Positions 35,684 to 44,490 of a stretch of 64,000 nucleotides of DNA are shown piece after piece. The stretch comes from Limosilactobacillus balticus. GTDB taxonomy: Bacteria; Bacillota; Bacilli; Lactobacillales; Lactobacillaceae. The stretch's first letter is position 1. Each line of letters starts with the position of its first letter. The DNA lies in contig NZ_JACIVH010000076.1 in assembly GCF_014145615.1 (NCBI RefSeq), positions 58,758-122,757 of the forward strand. The letters run 5' to 3'. The position numbers were made by a program, and so were the translations under genes. The notes beneath the pieces were generated by a model. That model was not told the DNA's origin and did not search any database. It saw only the letters and a program-made list of their open reading frames with translations.

Positions 35684-35915
35684 CAAAAGAGCCATTTCAT
35701 CCTCAAATATTTTGGGACGAAATGGCTCTTGTTCCGCGGTACCACCCAAGTTTAGCAAAATAAATTACTACACTCTTAGTAGATAACGGTTACTACCGTG
35801 TGGAATTACCCACCCACATTTATAAGCACCGGAGTTTCGATCAACAACTCACACCACCCGTTGTTTCTCTGAATGATCTACTTGAAATGCTTTCGTGTTT
35901 TATATTTGCGATTAT
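35684..35915 (-). promoter_or_regulatory. T-box riboswitch of serS
   Basis: The minus transcript carries the T-box sequence GGGTGGTACCGCGGAA (35733-35748) just before a terminator formed by GAGCCATTTC and GAAATGGCTC (35689-35728) and an A/T tail. Upstream is a stem I region; TCC at 35831-35833 is a fitting serine specifier, in the same context as the Phe codon of the pheS leader. Uncharged tRNA-Ser should promote readthrough. Confidence 0.9.
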
Positions 35916-35982
35916 TATATTATACTTTTCAGCTTCTTTCAATAATAATTTATCATTTAAATAATAAATTATTACAAATTAT

Positions 35983-36504
35983 CTATTTCCAATACCTATC
36001 AATAAATTGTTGCCGGCCACCAGCTTCTTCTAAGGCAAAACGTTGCGGATCTTTTTTATAAAAGTCTTGATGATAATCTTCTGCTGGATAGAAAGGTTGT
36101 GCATCTTCAATTGTTGTTACAATCTTCGCATCGCCAAAACGGCTGCTTTCCTGTAAAGCCTTTTTCGATTCCTCTGCAGTTTTACGCTGCTCATCATTTT
36201 TAACGAAAATTACAGGACGATAATTATCTCCCCGATCTTGGAATTGGCCACTTGCATCAGTCGGATCAGTTTGGTGCCAATAAATCTCTACTAAGTCTTT
36301 GTATGAAATTTTATCAGGATCAAAAGTAATCTTTACTGCTTCTGTATGGCCTGTTGTTCCAGAACATACCTGCTTGTAGGTTGGATTGACAACATGGCCA
36401 CCAGTGTAACCTGATTCAACTTTCTCAATTCCCGGATAAGTATCAAACGGCTGGACCATGCACCAAAAGCAACCTCCTGCAAATATCGCTGTGTCTAAAC
36501 TCAT
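35983..36504 (-). CDS. msrA: Peptide-methionine (S)-S-oxide reductase MsrA
   Basis: MsrA repairs oxidised methionine. The 173-residue protein has the catalytic GGCFWC motif near residue 13, the conserved SGYTGGHV and the HTEAVKI and YHQDFYKK segments. An upstream ATG lies within the AAAGGAT ribosome binding site, so ATG 36502-36504 is used. It follows metQ by 15 bases and shares its T-box. Confidence 0.96.
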   Translation of the reverse strand: MSLDTAIFAGGCFWCMVQPFDTYPGIEKVESGYTGGHVVNPTYKQVCSGTTGHTEAVKITFDPDKISYKDLVEIYWHQTDPTDASGQFQDRGDNYRPVIFVKNDEQRKTAEESKKALQESSRFGDAKIVTTIEDAQPFYPAEDYHQDFYKKDPQRFALEEAGGRQQFIDRYWK

Positions 36505-36519
36505 ATATATCATCCTTTC

Positions 36520-37371
36520 TTAATTACGACCATAGATTGGCCATGCTGCTTCTTGTGCACCCTTATATGTCTTGTTAATAGCTTTTTCAGTTTGCTCCGT
36601 CTGATATGCTTTTACAATTTCCTTATATACTTTATTATCCTTATTCTTTTCTTGAACCGCAATAATATTAACATATGGTTTTGCAGCTTTATTAACTGGT
36701 TCAAGATAAATTGAATCCTTCTTCGGGTTCAACTTTGCTGCTACTGCATAATTTCCATTTATAATTGAGGCATCAACCGAACTTAATGCTCGCGCGGTCG
36801 TTGCCGGATCAACCTCTTTAAATTGTAAATGTTTAGGATTACTTACAATATCTTTTAAAGATGGCTTAATTCCACTTCCTTTCTTTACTCTTATCAAGCC
36901 CGCCGACTGCAAGACATTTAAGCCTCGTCCAAGCGTTGTTGGTTCATTAGGAATTGCAATTGTTGCTCCCTCAGGAAGATCTTGAATTTTTTGATACTTT
37001 TGGGAATAGATTCCTAATGGTGAAATCACAGTATTTCCAATTGATGTTAAATGTGCGTTTTGCTCTTTATTATATGATTCAAAATAATAACGCGTTAAAC
37101 ATGAGTGCATGTCAATTTTACCTTCCTTTAACGCAACGTCTGGTTGAACATAATCATCGAAAACAACATACTCAATATTGATTCCTTGTTTCTTCAATCT
37201 TTTACGAACATTATCCCAGACTGGTTCCGAATCTGTTCCTACTAAGCCTAAACGAACAGTTTTGGTTGAAGTTTTATCCAAGTGTTGGTGAATAATACTA
37301 CCAATCCCAACCACCACAATAATTACTAAAATACTAAAAATAATCAATCCTGTTCTTCTCTTGCGTTTCAT
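36520..37371 (-). CDS. MetQ/NlpA-family substrate-binding protein with N-terminal anchor
   Basis: The 283-residue protein matches methionine ABC transporter binding proteins: VRLGLVGTDSEPVWDNV, then IEYVVFDDYVQPDVALKEGKID, and AIPNEPTTLGRGLNVLQSAGLI. Residues about 8-28 form a hydrophobic helix without the usual lipobox cysteine, so it is probably held by an uncleaved signal anchor. No permease or ATPase gene is adjacent. A T-box upstream and msrA downstream both point to methionine. Confidence 0.85.
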   Translation of the reverse strand: MKRKRRTGLIIFSILVIIVVVGIGSIIHQHLDKTSTKTVRLGLVGTDSEPVWDNVRKRLKKQGINIEYVVFDDYVQPDVALKEGKIDMHSCLTRYYFESYNKEQNAHLTSIGNTVISPLGIYSQKYQKIQDLPEGATIAIPNEPTTLGRGLNVLQSAGLIRVKKGSGIKPSLKDIVSNPKHLQFKEVDPATTARALSSVDASIINGNYAVAAKLNPKKDSIYLEPVNKAAKPYVNIIAVQEKNKDNKVYKEIVKAYQTEQTEKAINKTYKGAQEAAWPIYGRN

Positions 37372-37394
37372 TTTCTTCCTCCTTTGCCAGAAAA

Positions 37395-37660
37395 GAAAAA
37401 CGTCCCTAAGAACAACTCAATCATGTTCTTAGGGACGTTAATAACGTGTTACCACCCTGTCTTCAGTACAAAAGTACCCTCAATTCTAATCTCAGCTTGA
37501 AATTAGAAGCATAGATAACGGCTGCTACCCCGTAGAGAATTTGCTTTTAAACTAAGTTCATCCTCTCAATTAACCAAAGACCATCTTCATTATTTCGTTT
37601 CCTGCCATTTCTCAGCTCCTATGGCTCTCTGTATTGGTCGTAAAATAATTACTCATCTTT
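37395..37660 (-). promoter_or_regulatory. T-box riboswitch of metQ-msrA
   Basis: The minus transcript has the T-box AGGGTGGTAACACG (about 37445-37458) followed by a perfect 15-base terminator stem (37399-37413 with 37425-37439). Stem I begins with AGAGAGCCAT (about 37625). ATG codons at 37588-37590 or 37582-37584 could be the methionine specifier. This explains most of the 37372-37780 gap. Confidence 0.88.
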
Positions 37661-37756
37661 TCTAACGTAATTTTAATTTATTTTTAATTATACTAACAAC
37701 AGACGCTACATAAGTCAATATCTTTCTAGAAGTTTTCCTGTACACAATTATGATAA

Positions 37757-37822
37757 TTGCATTTTTGATAGACTGAACTATAATATTAGTAACAGTTATT
37801 TTATTTTTGTTAATAACTGTTA
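37757..37822 (+). promoter_or_regulatory. Promoter and large palindrome before the 41-residue protein
   Basis: TTGCAT (37757-37762) and TATAAT (37779-37784) are 16 bases apart. From about the expected start point, TAACAGTTATT (37790-37800) and AATAACTGTTA (37812-37822) form a perfect 11-base inverted repeat. It could be an operator or a 5' RNA hairpin. Confidence 0.55.
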
Positions 37823-37859
37823 TTGTTGAAGCGTTTCAGAAAAAGAGGCGAAGTTATTT

Positions 37860-37985
37860 ATGGCACTTAGTAAGCAAGAACGTAAGGAAATGGCTCGTAA
37901 AGCTATGGAAAAGCGTGGCAGCAAGAAGCCAGATGGTTCTGGTTTTGCAAAGATTGATGCTGACGCCAAGAAACTGAGCGAATAA
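37860..37985 (+). CDS. 41-residue highly charged protein, unknown function
   Basis: The product begins MALSKQERKEMARKAMEKRG and ends FAKIDADAKKLSE: basic, helical, hydrophilic, without cysteines or membrane segments. An AGAGG site lies upstream of ATG 37860, a plausible promoter precedes it, and a terminator follows, so it is probably expressed. It could be a small RNA- or DNA-associated protein, but I recognise no family. Confidence 0.65.
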   Translation: MALSKQERKEMARKAMEKRGSKKPDGSGFAKIDADAKKLSE

Positions 37986-38012
37986 CTCTTTTGAAGCAAT
38001 TCACTTATACAT

Positions 38013-38056
38013 TTAAAGAGACAGAGATGTATTAACACCCCTGTCTCTTTTCTTTT
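38013..38056. terminator. Bidirectional terminator between the 41-residue gene and the aminotransferase gene
   Basis: AAAGAGACAG (38015-38024) and CTGTCTCTTT (38041-38050) form a stem with A/T runs on both sides; it serves two convergent genes. Confidence 0.8.
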
Positions 38057-39236
38057 AGGCATTATTTTTTGCTTGCTTACAAAACTCTGTGAGACGGTCC
38101 ATCCCCTCTTTAATCTGCTCAAGACTTGTAGCATAACTAAAGCGAAGATATCCTTCTCCACCCTTACCAAAGTTTGATCCAGCTGTTACAGCAACCTTGG
38201 CTTCATTGGCAAGTTGATAAATTAACTTATTATCATCCTGATTAAGGAATGACGGAATCTTGGCAAAAATATAAAATGCACCCATTGGTTGACTACATTC
38301 AAAGCCCATCTCTGTAAGCCGCTTATACATATAGTCACGCCGTTTAATATATTGAGCGTCCATTTCCTTTGTTGCTTCATCCCCAGCCTTTAGAGCGGCC
38401 TCTGCAGCGTCCTGAACAAATGTCGCGATATCCGTTACAGCAAATGCATGAACCTTGAACAGCAGATCGGTCACTTTAGCTGGTGCACAAAGGTAACCAA
38501 TTCGCCAACCAGTCATTGCATAGGACTTAGAAAATCCATTTGCTAAGATTGTCTGATCTGGCATAATTTTAGCCATGCTTGAGTATTCACCGTCATAGTT
38601 TAGTTCACTATAAATTTCATCACAGATTGCAAAAATCGGCTTGTCCTTAATTAAGGCTGCCAACTCATTCATTTCTGCTTGAGTATAGGCAATTCCAGTC
38701 GGGTTAGAAGGATTAACGAAAACAACTCCCTTTACTCGATCACCATATTTATCTAGATAATGTTTAAGAAGGGCGGGCGTTAGTTTAAAACCAGTCTTGG
38801 ATGTATCTACTTCTACTGGCGTCCCTCCAGCAATCATTACATCAGGCGTGTAGATTGAAAAAGTAGGCGTTGGAACTAAAATTATATCTCCGGGATTAGT
38901 AATTGCAGTAATTGCAACAGAAATCCCTTCCGTTACGCCGTTTGTAACAAGAATCTCTGTTGTAGGATCATACTGAAGGCCATATTTATTAGCCAATGTA
39001 TCGGCAATTGCTTGACGTAATCCCACTGTACCACGTTGGGGAGCATAGTGCGTCCGATTGTTTTCAATACTCTCTATTCCGGCCCTCTTAATATATTCTG
39101 GTGTATCAAAATCAGGTTCACCAATTGTAAACTTAATAATTCCTGGAATTTTTGAAACGTACTGAGAAAAATCAAATACTTTCAACGTCGGAACATCATT
39201 TAAGATCTTCCGCATATGTTCACTCATTTCAACCAT
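38055..39236 (-). CDS. Class I/II PLP-dependent aminotransferase (aspartate/aromatic type)
   Basis: The 393-residue protein has the fold type I features: NPSNPTGIAY, DEIYSEL, the PLP lysine in NGFSKSYAMTGWRIGY and MGAFYIFAKIP near the C terminus. It resembles AraT/PatA-type aminotransferases of lactobacilli; the amino-acid substrate cannot be fixed from sequence. The first ATG has AAGGGGA upstream at a slightly long distance; an ATG three codons on is possible. Confidence 0.92.
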   Translation of the reverse strand: MVEMSEHMRKILNDVPTLKVFDFSQYVSKIPGIIKFTIGEPDFDTPEYIKRAGIESIENNRTHYAPQRGTVGLRQAIADTLANKYGLQYDPTTEILVTNGVTEGISVAITAITNPGDIILVPTPTFSIYTPDVMIAGGTPVEVDTSKTGFKLTPALLKHYLDKYGDRVKGVVFVNPSNPTGIAYTQAEMNELAALIKDKPIFAICDEIYSELNYDGEYSSMAKIMPDQTILANGFSKSYAMTGWRIGYLCAPAKVTDLLFKVHAFAVTDIATFVQDAAEAALKAGDEATKEMDAQYIKRRDYMYKRLTEMGFECSQPMGAFYIFAKIPSFLNQDDNKLIYQLANEAKVAVTAGSNFGKGGEGYLRFSYATSLEQIKEGMDRLTEFCKQAKNNA

Positions 39237-39294
39237 TTTACTTAAGATCCCCTTTTTTACTAACTACATATTTTATTATATGACAGTTTAAAAG

Positions 39295-39340
39295 AAAAAG
39301 CATAGAACAACATCGATTAACTGTTGTCCTATGCTCAACT
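39295..39340 (-). terminator. Terminator after gltX
   Basis: GAGCATAGGACAACA pairs with TGTTGTTCTATGCTT on the minus strand, followed by TTTTCTTTT. Confidence 0.8.
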
Positions 39341-39348
39341 TGATAAAA

Positions 39349-40854
39349 TTAGTTTTCGAATGCTTTAATCATCCGATCAAGCAATTCAATATCTGTATCA
39401 CGAGAATAGATATCCATGATCTCATAGATTTGTGGTGCAGAAGTTGAACCAGTAAAGGCAAGGTTTAATGGGAAGTATAAACCGCGACCCTTAATGCCAG
39501 TGTCCTTACCTACTTCCTTAATAGCTTGACTGTAATCAAGGTCATCGTCACCGTTTTCAAGTTTTGCCTTTAAGCCCTTGAGAACAGCTAAAATATCTTC
39601 ATTAGCGAAGTCTTCGTTGTCCTTAAGCAAGTCATAGTTGAATGATTGGTCAAGAACTGTGTAGTATGACCATGCATATTGAATAACTTCAAGAAGCTTA
39701 TTAACATCCCGCTGGTGAACCTTAATTGTCTTCTTAAGCAATTCAGTCAATTGTTCTTCTGGAATACTTTGAAGGCGCTTAGCTTCTTCAGTTTCGCCTT
39801 CTTTAATTAATTCCATTGTCCGATCAGTTAATTCATCAATCGACATACTCTTAATGTATTGAGCATTCATCCAATCAAGTTTCTTTTGATCAAAGTATGC
39901 TGGTGCCTTTGACATCCGCTTTGGATCGTAAACCTTAATCAACTCTTCTTTAGAGTAAATTTCACGTTCACCAACTGGAGACCAGCCTAAGAATGCGATA
40001 AAGTTAAAGATTGCTTCATGAAGGTAACCGTGTTTCTTGTATTCACTAATGAATTGAAGGGTATCTTTATCACGCTTACTTAACTTCTTGCGAGTCTTTG
40101 GATTAAAGATCAATGGAATGTGACAGAAAGTTGGGTGCTCCCAGCCTAATGCTTCATAGATAGCAATTTGCTTTGGTGTGTTTGAAATGTGATCAGCACC
40201 ACGCAAAACATGAGTAATGTCCATAGTGTGGTCATCAACTACGACGGCAAAGTTGTATGTTGGCATTCCATCACTCTTTTCAATGATGAAGTCACCACCA
40301 AGGTTGTCAGAGTTAAATGAAACATGACCACGTGCAATATCGTCCCATTCGTAATCATGGTCTTTAGGGAAGTGGAAACGAATAGTTGGCTTCAAGCCCT
40401 TTGCTTCAGCCGCCTTTTGTTCTTCTTCACTCTTACCATACCAACGACCATCATAATGAGGTGGTTCATTGTTAGCCTTTTGCCGTTCACGCATCTCGGC
40501 TAACTCTTCCTCTGTTGAGTAATCCTTGTATGCAATCCCCTTGTCTAATAATTCTTGAATGTATTTGTGGTAAATACCTTCTTTATTCCGTTCACTTTGA
40601 CGGTAAGGGGCATACTTTGGATTTGGCTTATTTGGACCTTCATCCCAGTCAATTCCTAACCAATGAAGATTTTCACGTTGGCTAGCTTCACCATCTTCAA
40701 CGTTCCGTTTAGTGTCGGTATCTTCAATCCGTAATACCATCGTTCCATCGAAGTGACGTGCAAATAAATAATTAAATAATGCTGATTGAGCATTTCCGAT
40801 ATGCAAGAAACCTGTTGGGCTAGGTGCATACCGAACTCTGACCTTTTGATCCAT
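39349..40854 (-). CDS. gltX: Glutamyl-tRNA synthetase
   Basis: GluRS charges tRNA-Glu, and in lactobacilli probably also tRNA-Gln before amidation. The 501-residue class I enzyme has the HIGH motif in [13 protein letters not shown], the KLSKRD (KMSKS) motif near residue 245 and the C-terminal anticodon-binding domain. GGAGAG precedes ATG 40854. Its 5' gap (40855-41096) holds the glnA terminator and presumably its promoter. Confidence 0.97.
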   Translation of the reverse strand: MDQKVRVRYAPSPTGFLHIGNAQSALFNYLFARHFDGTMVLRIEDTDTKRNVEDGEASQRENLHWLGIDWDEGPNKPNPKYAPYRQSERNKEGIYHKYIQELLDKGIAYKDYSTEEELAEMRERQKANNEPPHYDGRWYGKSEEEQKAAEAKGLKPTIRFHFPKDHDYEWDDIARGHVSFNSDNLGGDFIIEKSDGMPTYNFAVVVDDHTMDITHVLRGADHISNTPKQIAIYEALGWEHPTFCHIPLIFNPKTRKKLSKRDKDTLQFISEYKKHGYLHEAIFNFIAFLGWSPVGEREIYSKEELIKVYDPKRMSKAPAYFDQKKLDWMNAQYIKSMSIDELTDRTMELIKEGETEEAKRLQSIPEEQLTELLKKTIKVHQRDVNKLLEVIQYAWSYYTVLDQSFNYDLLKDNEDFANEDILAVLKGLKAKLENGDDDLDYSQAIKEVGKDTGIKGRGLYFPLNLAFTGSTSAPQIYEIMDIYSRDTDIELLDRMIKAFEN

Positions 40855-41033
40855 TATCTAAGACTCTCCTTTAGTAACTAATCGAAATATAATTCCGATT
40901 TAAAATTGGTTGCTAGATCGACTAGCAGTCCTTAAAAACGTACTACACATATTATAATAACACGCTTTTATTGCAACAAATATAATTGTATATGAAACAG
41001 CATATTTGTCAATTAACTAGTCAATTTTGCATG

Positions 41034-41075
41034 AAAAACACTTAGCAAGTAATCCTGCATAAGTGTTTCTCATTG
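41034..41075 (-). terminator. Terminator after glnA
   Basis: AAACACTTA and TAAGTGTTT pair on the minus strand with a T-run after the second arm. Confidence 0.7.
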
Positions 41076-41096
41076 ATTATTAACTTATTGTATTAA

Positions 41097-42440
41097 TTAG
41101 TATTGTTCTAAGTAGTGTTGACGTTCCCAGTCAGAAACGTGTTGACGATATGAAGCATATTCACGTGTCTTGGCTTCCATAAAGCTATTGTAGAGGTGTT
41201 CACCCATTGAACTCTTGATAACTTCATCTGCAGCTAAAGACTTTAATGCGTTGTGTAAAGTATCTGGTAAATCACGAATATCTTTTTCAGCTCGTTCGCC
41301 CTTCGTCATCGTATAGATGTTTTCATCAACATTATGAATTGGTGGCAAGTTATTTCGTAAACCGTCTAAACCAGCTTCAAGAACAGCAGCGATTGCAAGG
41401 TATGGGTTAGCTGATGGATCTGCTGACCGTAATTCAAGCCGGGTTCCCATTCCACGATCACTTGGAATTCGAACAAGTGGTGACCGGTTAGAAGTTGACC
41501 AAGCAACATAAACTGGTGCTTCATAGCCAGGAACTAAACGCTTATAGGAGTTAACGATTGGATTGCAAATTGCAGTATAGCTTCGTGCATGCTTCATCAA
41601 ACCACCCAAGAAATGGTAAGCAGTTGCGGAAAGCTTGTCTTTATCATTTTCATCAAAGAAAGCATTGCTACCATCTTGACTAAACAATGACATGTTGAGG
41701 TGCATTCCCGAACCGTTAATCCCAGAAAGTGGCTTAGGCATAAAGGTGGCATGGAAACCATACTTCTTAGCAATTGTTTTAACAACGAACTTAAATGTTT
41801 GAATGTTATCAGCCGCTTCTAAAGCATCTGAGTACTTAAAGTCAACTTCATGCTGACCAGGAGCAACTTCATGGTGAGCTGCTTCAACATCGAAGCCCAT
41901 CTTTTCAAGCGCTAAGACGATATCACGACGACAATCTTCACCAGGATCTGCTGGTTCCATGTCAAAGTAATTTTCCTTATCATTAAGATTGGTAGTTGGG
42001 TTACCCTTTTCATCCGTCTTGAAGAGGAAGAATTCTGGTTCAGGCCCAATGTTAAAGTCTTTAAAGCCCATCTTCCGCATATCTTCAAGTACCCGCTTTA
42101 AGTTATTACGTGGGTCACCTTCAAATGGAGTACCATCAGTCTTGTAAACACTGCAGATTACCCGCGCAACCTTACCGTGTTCAGCACCCCAAGGGAATGC
42201 AAGCCAAGTGGACATATCTGGATAAAGATACATATCACTTTCTTCAATCCGAACAAATCCATCAATTGAAGAACCGTCAAACATAATTTTGTTATCCATC
42301 AATTTATCTAACTGACTAACTGGTAGGTCAACGCTCTTAATCGTTCCTAATAAGTCAGTAAACATAACCCGTAAGAAATGGATATCTTCATCCTTTACCA
42401 TTTGGCGAACTTCATCTTTTGTAAATACGTGTTTACCCAT
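41097..42440 (-). CDS. glnA: Glutamine synthetase, type I
   Basis: GlnA makes glutamine from glutamate, ammonia and ATP. The 447-residue protein is the short GSI-alpha form: FDGSSIDGF, the active-site [35 protein letters not shown], and [26 protein letters not shown]. It has no adenylylation-loop insertion, so regulation is expected by feedback and GlnR. It has a GlnR box in its promoter, but no glnR gene is next to it; miaA lies upstream instead. Confidence 0.97.
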   Translation of the reverse strand: MGKHVFTKDEVRQMVKDEDIHFLRVMFTDLLGTIKSVDLPVSQLDKLMDNKIMFDGSSIDGFVRIEESDMYLYPDMSTWLAFPWGAEHGKVARVICSVYKTDGTPFEGDPRNNLKRVLEDMRKMGFKDFNIGPEPEFFLFKTDEKGNPTTNLNDKENYFDMEPADPGEDCRRDIVLALEKMGFDVEAAHHEVAPGQHEVDFKYSDALEAADNIQTFKFVVKTIAKKYGFHATFMPKPLSGINGSGMHLNMSLFSQDGSNAFFDENDKDKLSATAYHFLGGLMKHARSYTAICNPIVNSYKRLVPGYEAPVYVAWSTSNRSPLVRIPSDRGMGTRLELRSADPSANPYLAIAAVLEAGLDGLRNNLPPIHNVDENIYTMTKGERAEKDIRDLPDTLHNALKSLAADEVIKSSMGEHLYNSFMEAKTREYASYRQHVSDWERQHYLEQY

Positions 42441-42523
42441 AAAATTTCATTCCCTTTCATACAATCTCCACAGAAATAGATGACCATACCAATCCATCTA
42501 AAATCTGCTTCTCTCCTTAACAC

Positions 42524-42560
42524 TGTGACTTAGAATAACAATAGACAGGCCATAAGTCAA
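42524..42560 (-). promoter_or_regulatory. glnA promoter with GlnR operator
   Basis: TGTGACTTAGAATAACA at 42524-42540 fits the GlnR/TnrA consensus TGTNA-N7-TNACA exactly. On the minus strand, TTGACT (42555-42560) and TATTCT (42532-42537) are 17 bases apart, so the operator covers the -10 box and GlnR binding should repress. Confidence 0.8.
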
Positions 42561-42609
42561 TTCTATTTAAGAGCTTTATTTTAATTAAAAAAATCTGCCT
42601 CACCGTACT

Positions 42610-43533
42610 TTATTTTTTTAACCAATCATTTATAAATTGCTTAATTTGATTAATATAATTGGGATAACGCAAAATATCAAACCAGTGAGTATCAGCTTTA
42701 TTTCTAAACCACGTTAACTGACGCTTAGCATAATGGCGAGAATCCTGCTTAATTTTTTCAACCGCCTCATTAAGGCTAATCTCGCCACGAAAATAAGGAA
42801 ATAATTCATGGTACCCAATCCCCTTACCAGCTGGCAGATCCTCTCCCCCTTGATCAAATAACCATTTTGCTTCTTCTAATAAGCCTTTTTGAATCATCAA
42901 ATCAACTCGTTTATTAATCCGGTCATATAAAACAGGGCGATCAGTAGTCAAGCCAATTAAGAGGAAATCATTTGTTGCTTTGAACTGTGGTTGGTTAGAA
43001 AATAATTGACCTGTTTTTTGAATTACCTCTAAAGCACGGATAACCCGGCGAGTATTAGACTTGGGGATCCGAGCACTGGCCACTGGATCCAACTTGTTTA
43101 ATCGTTCCCAAACGTACTCAGCTCCTTTTTCTTCAGCAACTTTTTTCCAGTGGTTACGAATTTCAAGCGTTTGTTGATCAAACTGGTCACTTCCCAATGC
43201 TAGATTATCAGTTAAGGTTTGAAGATAAAATCCAGTTCCACCTGCAATAATCGGCAAATGATTACGTTGAGCTATTTCGTCTATTTTTTGGTCTGCAAGT
43301 TTTTTAAAACGGGCTGCAGAAAAACGCTCTTCAATATTGCAGGTATCAATGAGATGGTGCGGTACATCCCCCATTTCCTCGGGAGTAACTTTTGCCGTTC
43401 CAATATCAAGATGGCGATAAACTTGCATCGAATCACCAGAAATTATCTCTCCGTCAAATTCATGTGCCAGTTTTATTGATAGCGCAGTTTTTCCTACGGC
43501 GGTTGGGCCGACAATTGCAATTACTTTATTCAT
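42610..43533 (-). CDS. miaA: tRNA dimethylallyltransferase
   Basis: MiaA adds a dimethylallyl group to A37 of tRNAs reading UNN codons. The 307-residue protein has the P-loop GPTAVGKTA (9-17), the DSMQVYRHLDIGTAK segment, GGTGFYLQ and the C-terminal RHYAKRQLTWFRN tRNA-binding helix. Normal length. It is divergent from the DUF3042 gene. Confidence 0.96.
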   Translation of the reverse strand: MNKVIAIVGPTAVGKTALSIKLAHEFDGEIISGDSMQVYRHLDIGTAKVTPEEMGDVPHHLIDTCNIEERFSAARFKKLADQKIDEIAQRNHLPIIAGGTGFYLQTLTDNLALGSDQFDQQTLEIRNHWKKVAEEKGAEYVWERLNKLDPVASARIPKSNTRRVIRALEVIQKTGQLFSNQPQFKATNDFLLIGLTTDRPVLYDRINKRVDLMIQKGLLEEAKWLFDQGGEDLPAGKGIGYHELFPYFRGEISLNEAVEKIKQDSRHYAKRQLTWFRNKADTHWFDILRYPNYINQIKQFINDWLKK

Positions 43534-43647
43534 CTTAACTCTCCAATTTTTATAAATTTTATGCTAAAACTTGTCCTTCTCACTGGTAAAACGCCATTAA
43601 TTCTTGCATAATGGAGGTAACCTAGAAATTCGAGGAGGTTTTATGTT

Positions 43648-43824
43648 ATGAAACAATTAGCAAAGGGTATTTTAGTTGGTAGTTTAGCAACAGTTGCTGC
43701 CATCGCTAGCGGGGTTCTTACTTTCCATAAAACTGTTATTAAACCAGCGGAAGAAGAAGAAGAAAAGTTTGATCAAAACCGTCGCGCTGCTATCCGTAAG
43801 GGTCGCTCAGCACACCAACTTTAA
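43648..43824 (+). CDS. DUF3042 family small protein
   Basis: The 58-residue protein has a hydrophobic N-terminal helix (about 5-25, AKGILVGSLATVAAIASGV), then TVIKPAEEEEEKFDQNRRAAIRKGRSAHQL, the pattern of DUF3042 proteins of Lactobacillales, often near miaA. The function is unknown; a single-pass membrane protein is likely. Starting at the first ATG (43643) gives an immediate stop, so ATG 43648 with CGAGGAGG upstream is the start. Confidence 0.85.
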   Translation: MKQLAKGILVGSLATVAAIASGVLTFHKTVIKPAEEEEEKFDQNRRAAIRKGRSAHQL

Positions 43825-43850
43825 TTTCATTTAAGATCCAAAAATAAGGA

Positions 43851-43890
43851 GTGGAAACTAGCTTTGTGGCGATGCAAAGCTAGTTCCGCG
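43851..43890. repeat. Hairpin repeat related to the element at 13.4 kb
   Basis: GGAAACTAGCTTTG (43853-43866) and CAAAGCTAGTTCC (43875-43887) form a stem with a short loop. The opening GTGGAAACTAGCTTTG resembles GTGGAACTAGCTTCG at 13367-13381. Confidence 0.55.
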
Positions 43891-43919
43891 TTTTCTTACT
43901 ATTGTTCGCAAAAATAGTT

Positions 43920-43960
43920 GAGGCTGGAAGAAAACATAGTTTTCTCCCAGCCTCTTTTTT
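43920..43960 (+). terminator. Terminator after the DUF3042 gene
   Basis: GAGGCTGGAAGAAAAC (43920-43935) and GTTTTCTCCCAGCCTC (43939-43954) form a stem followed by TTTTTT. Confidence 0.85.
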
Positions 43961-44057
43961 ATTGGTTAAATTTTACAAGAGGCTAGATTCCAAACATTAA
44001 CAAATGATTGTTTAGAATCCTTAACCATCCCGATAAAAAGCATGTAAGATACTTTTC

Positions 44058-44477
44058 TTAATACTTGGACTTTTTAGTCTTACCGTCCCATGCACGATAG
44101 CCATCCTTTAAGATATAAAGATGGTCGTATCCATGCTTACCTAAAAATGCAGCGGCCTGGGTACTTAATGTCATGCCTTCATCATATAAGTAAACCGGCA
44201 AGTCCTTCCGCAATTCGCCATATTGCTGACGAAGATATGGATAAGGCAAGTTACGTGCACCAAGGATATGGCCTTGTTTAAAGTCATTTTCTTGTCGCAA
44301 GTCAATAACCTGTGCTTTTCGCATTCCCTTTTTAAAGTCATCTTGACTAAGGACAGTTGCATATCTCTTTCGACGATAGGTCTGAAATGCCCAGCTAAAA
44401 ATCCATACTAACAAGATGATTATAATGACAGCATTAAGAATCATCAAGCCAGAGCTAACTCCAAGTACCACGATCAT
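44058..44477 (-). CDS. Membrane-anchored rhodanese-like protein without catalytic cysteine
   Basis: The 139-residue protein has an N-terminal membrane helix (about 8-30) and a rhodanese domain: VIDLRQENDFKQGHILGARNLP, then VYLYDEGMTLSTQAAAFLGKHGY and LKDGYRAW. Active rhodaneses have Cys at the start of the loop after the VYLY strand; here it is YDEG, so sulfur transfer is unlikely. It ends the yqgN-rhomboid-yqgQ-glcK operon. The ATG is close to its GGGGA site; the GTG two codons later has better spacing. Confidence 0.85.
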   Translation of the reverse strand: MIVVLGVSSGLMILNAVIIIILLVWIFSWAFQTYRRKRYATVLSQDDFKKGMRKAQVIDLRQENDFKQGHILGARNLPYPYLRQQYGELRKDLPVYLYDEGMTLSTQAAAFLGKHGYDHLYILKDGYRAWDGKTKKSKY

Positions 44478-44490
44478 TTCCCCTTACAAA

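Noticed and set aside
35666..35758. Longer serS start 31 codons upstream
   Set aside because: This stretch is the T-box antiterminator/terminator; it has no ribosome binding site and no family homology.
37395..37660. SAM riboswitch before metQ
   Set aside because: The conserved AGGGTGGTAACACG box and the terminator identify a T-box instead.
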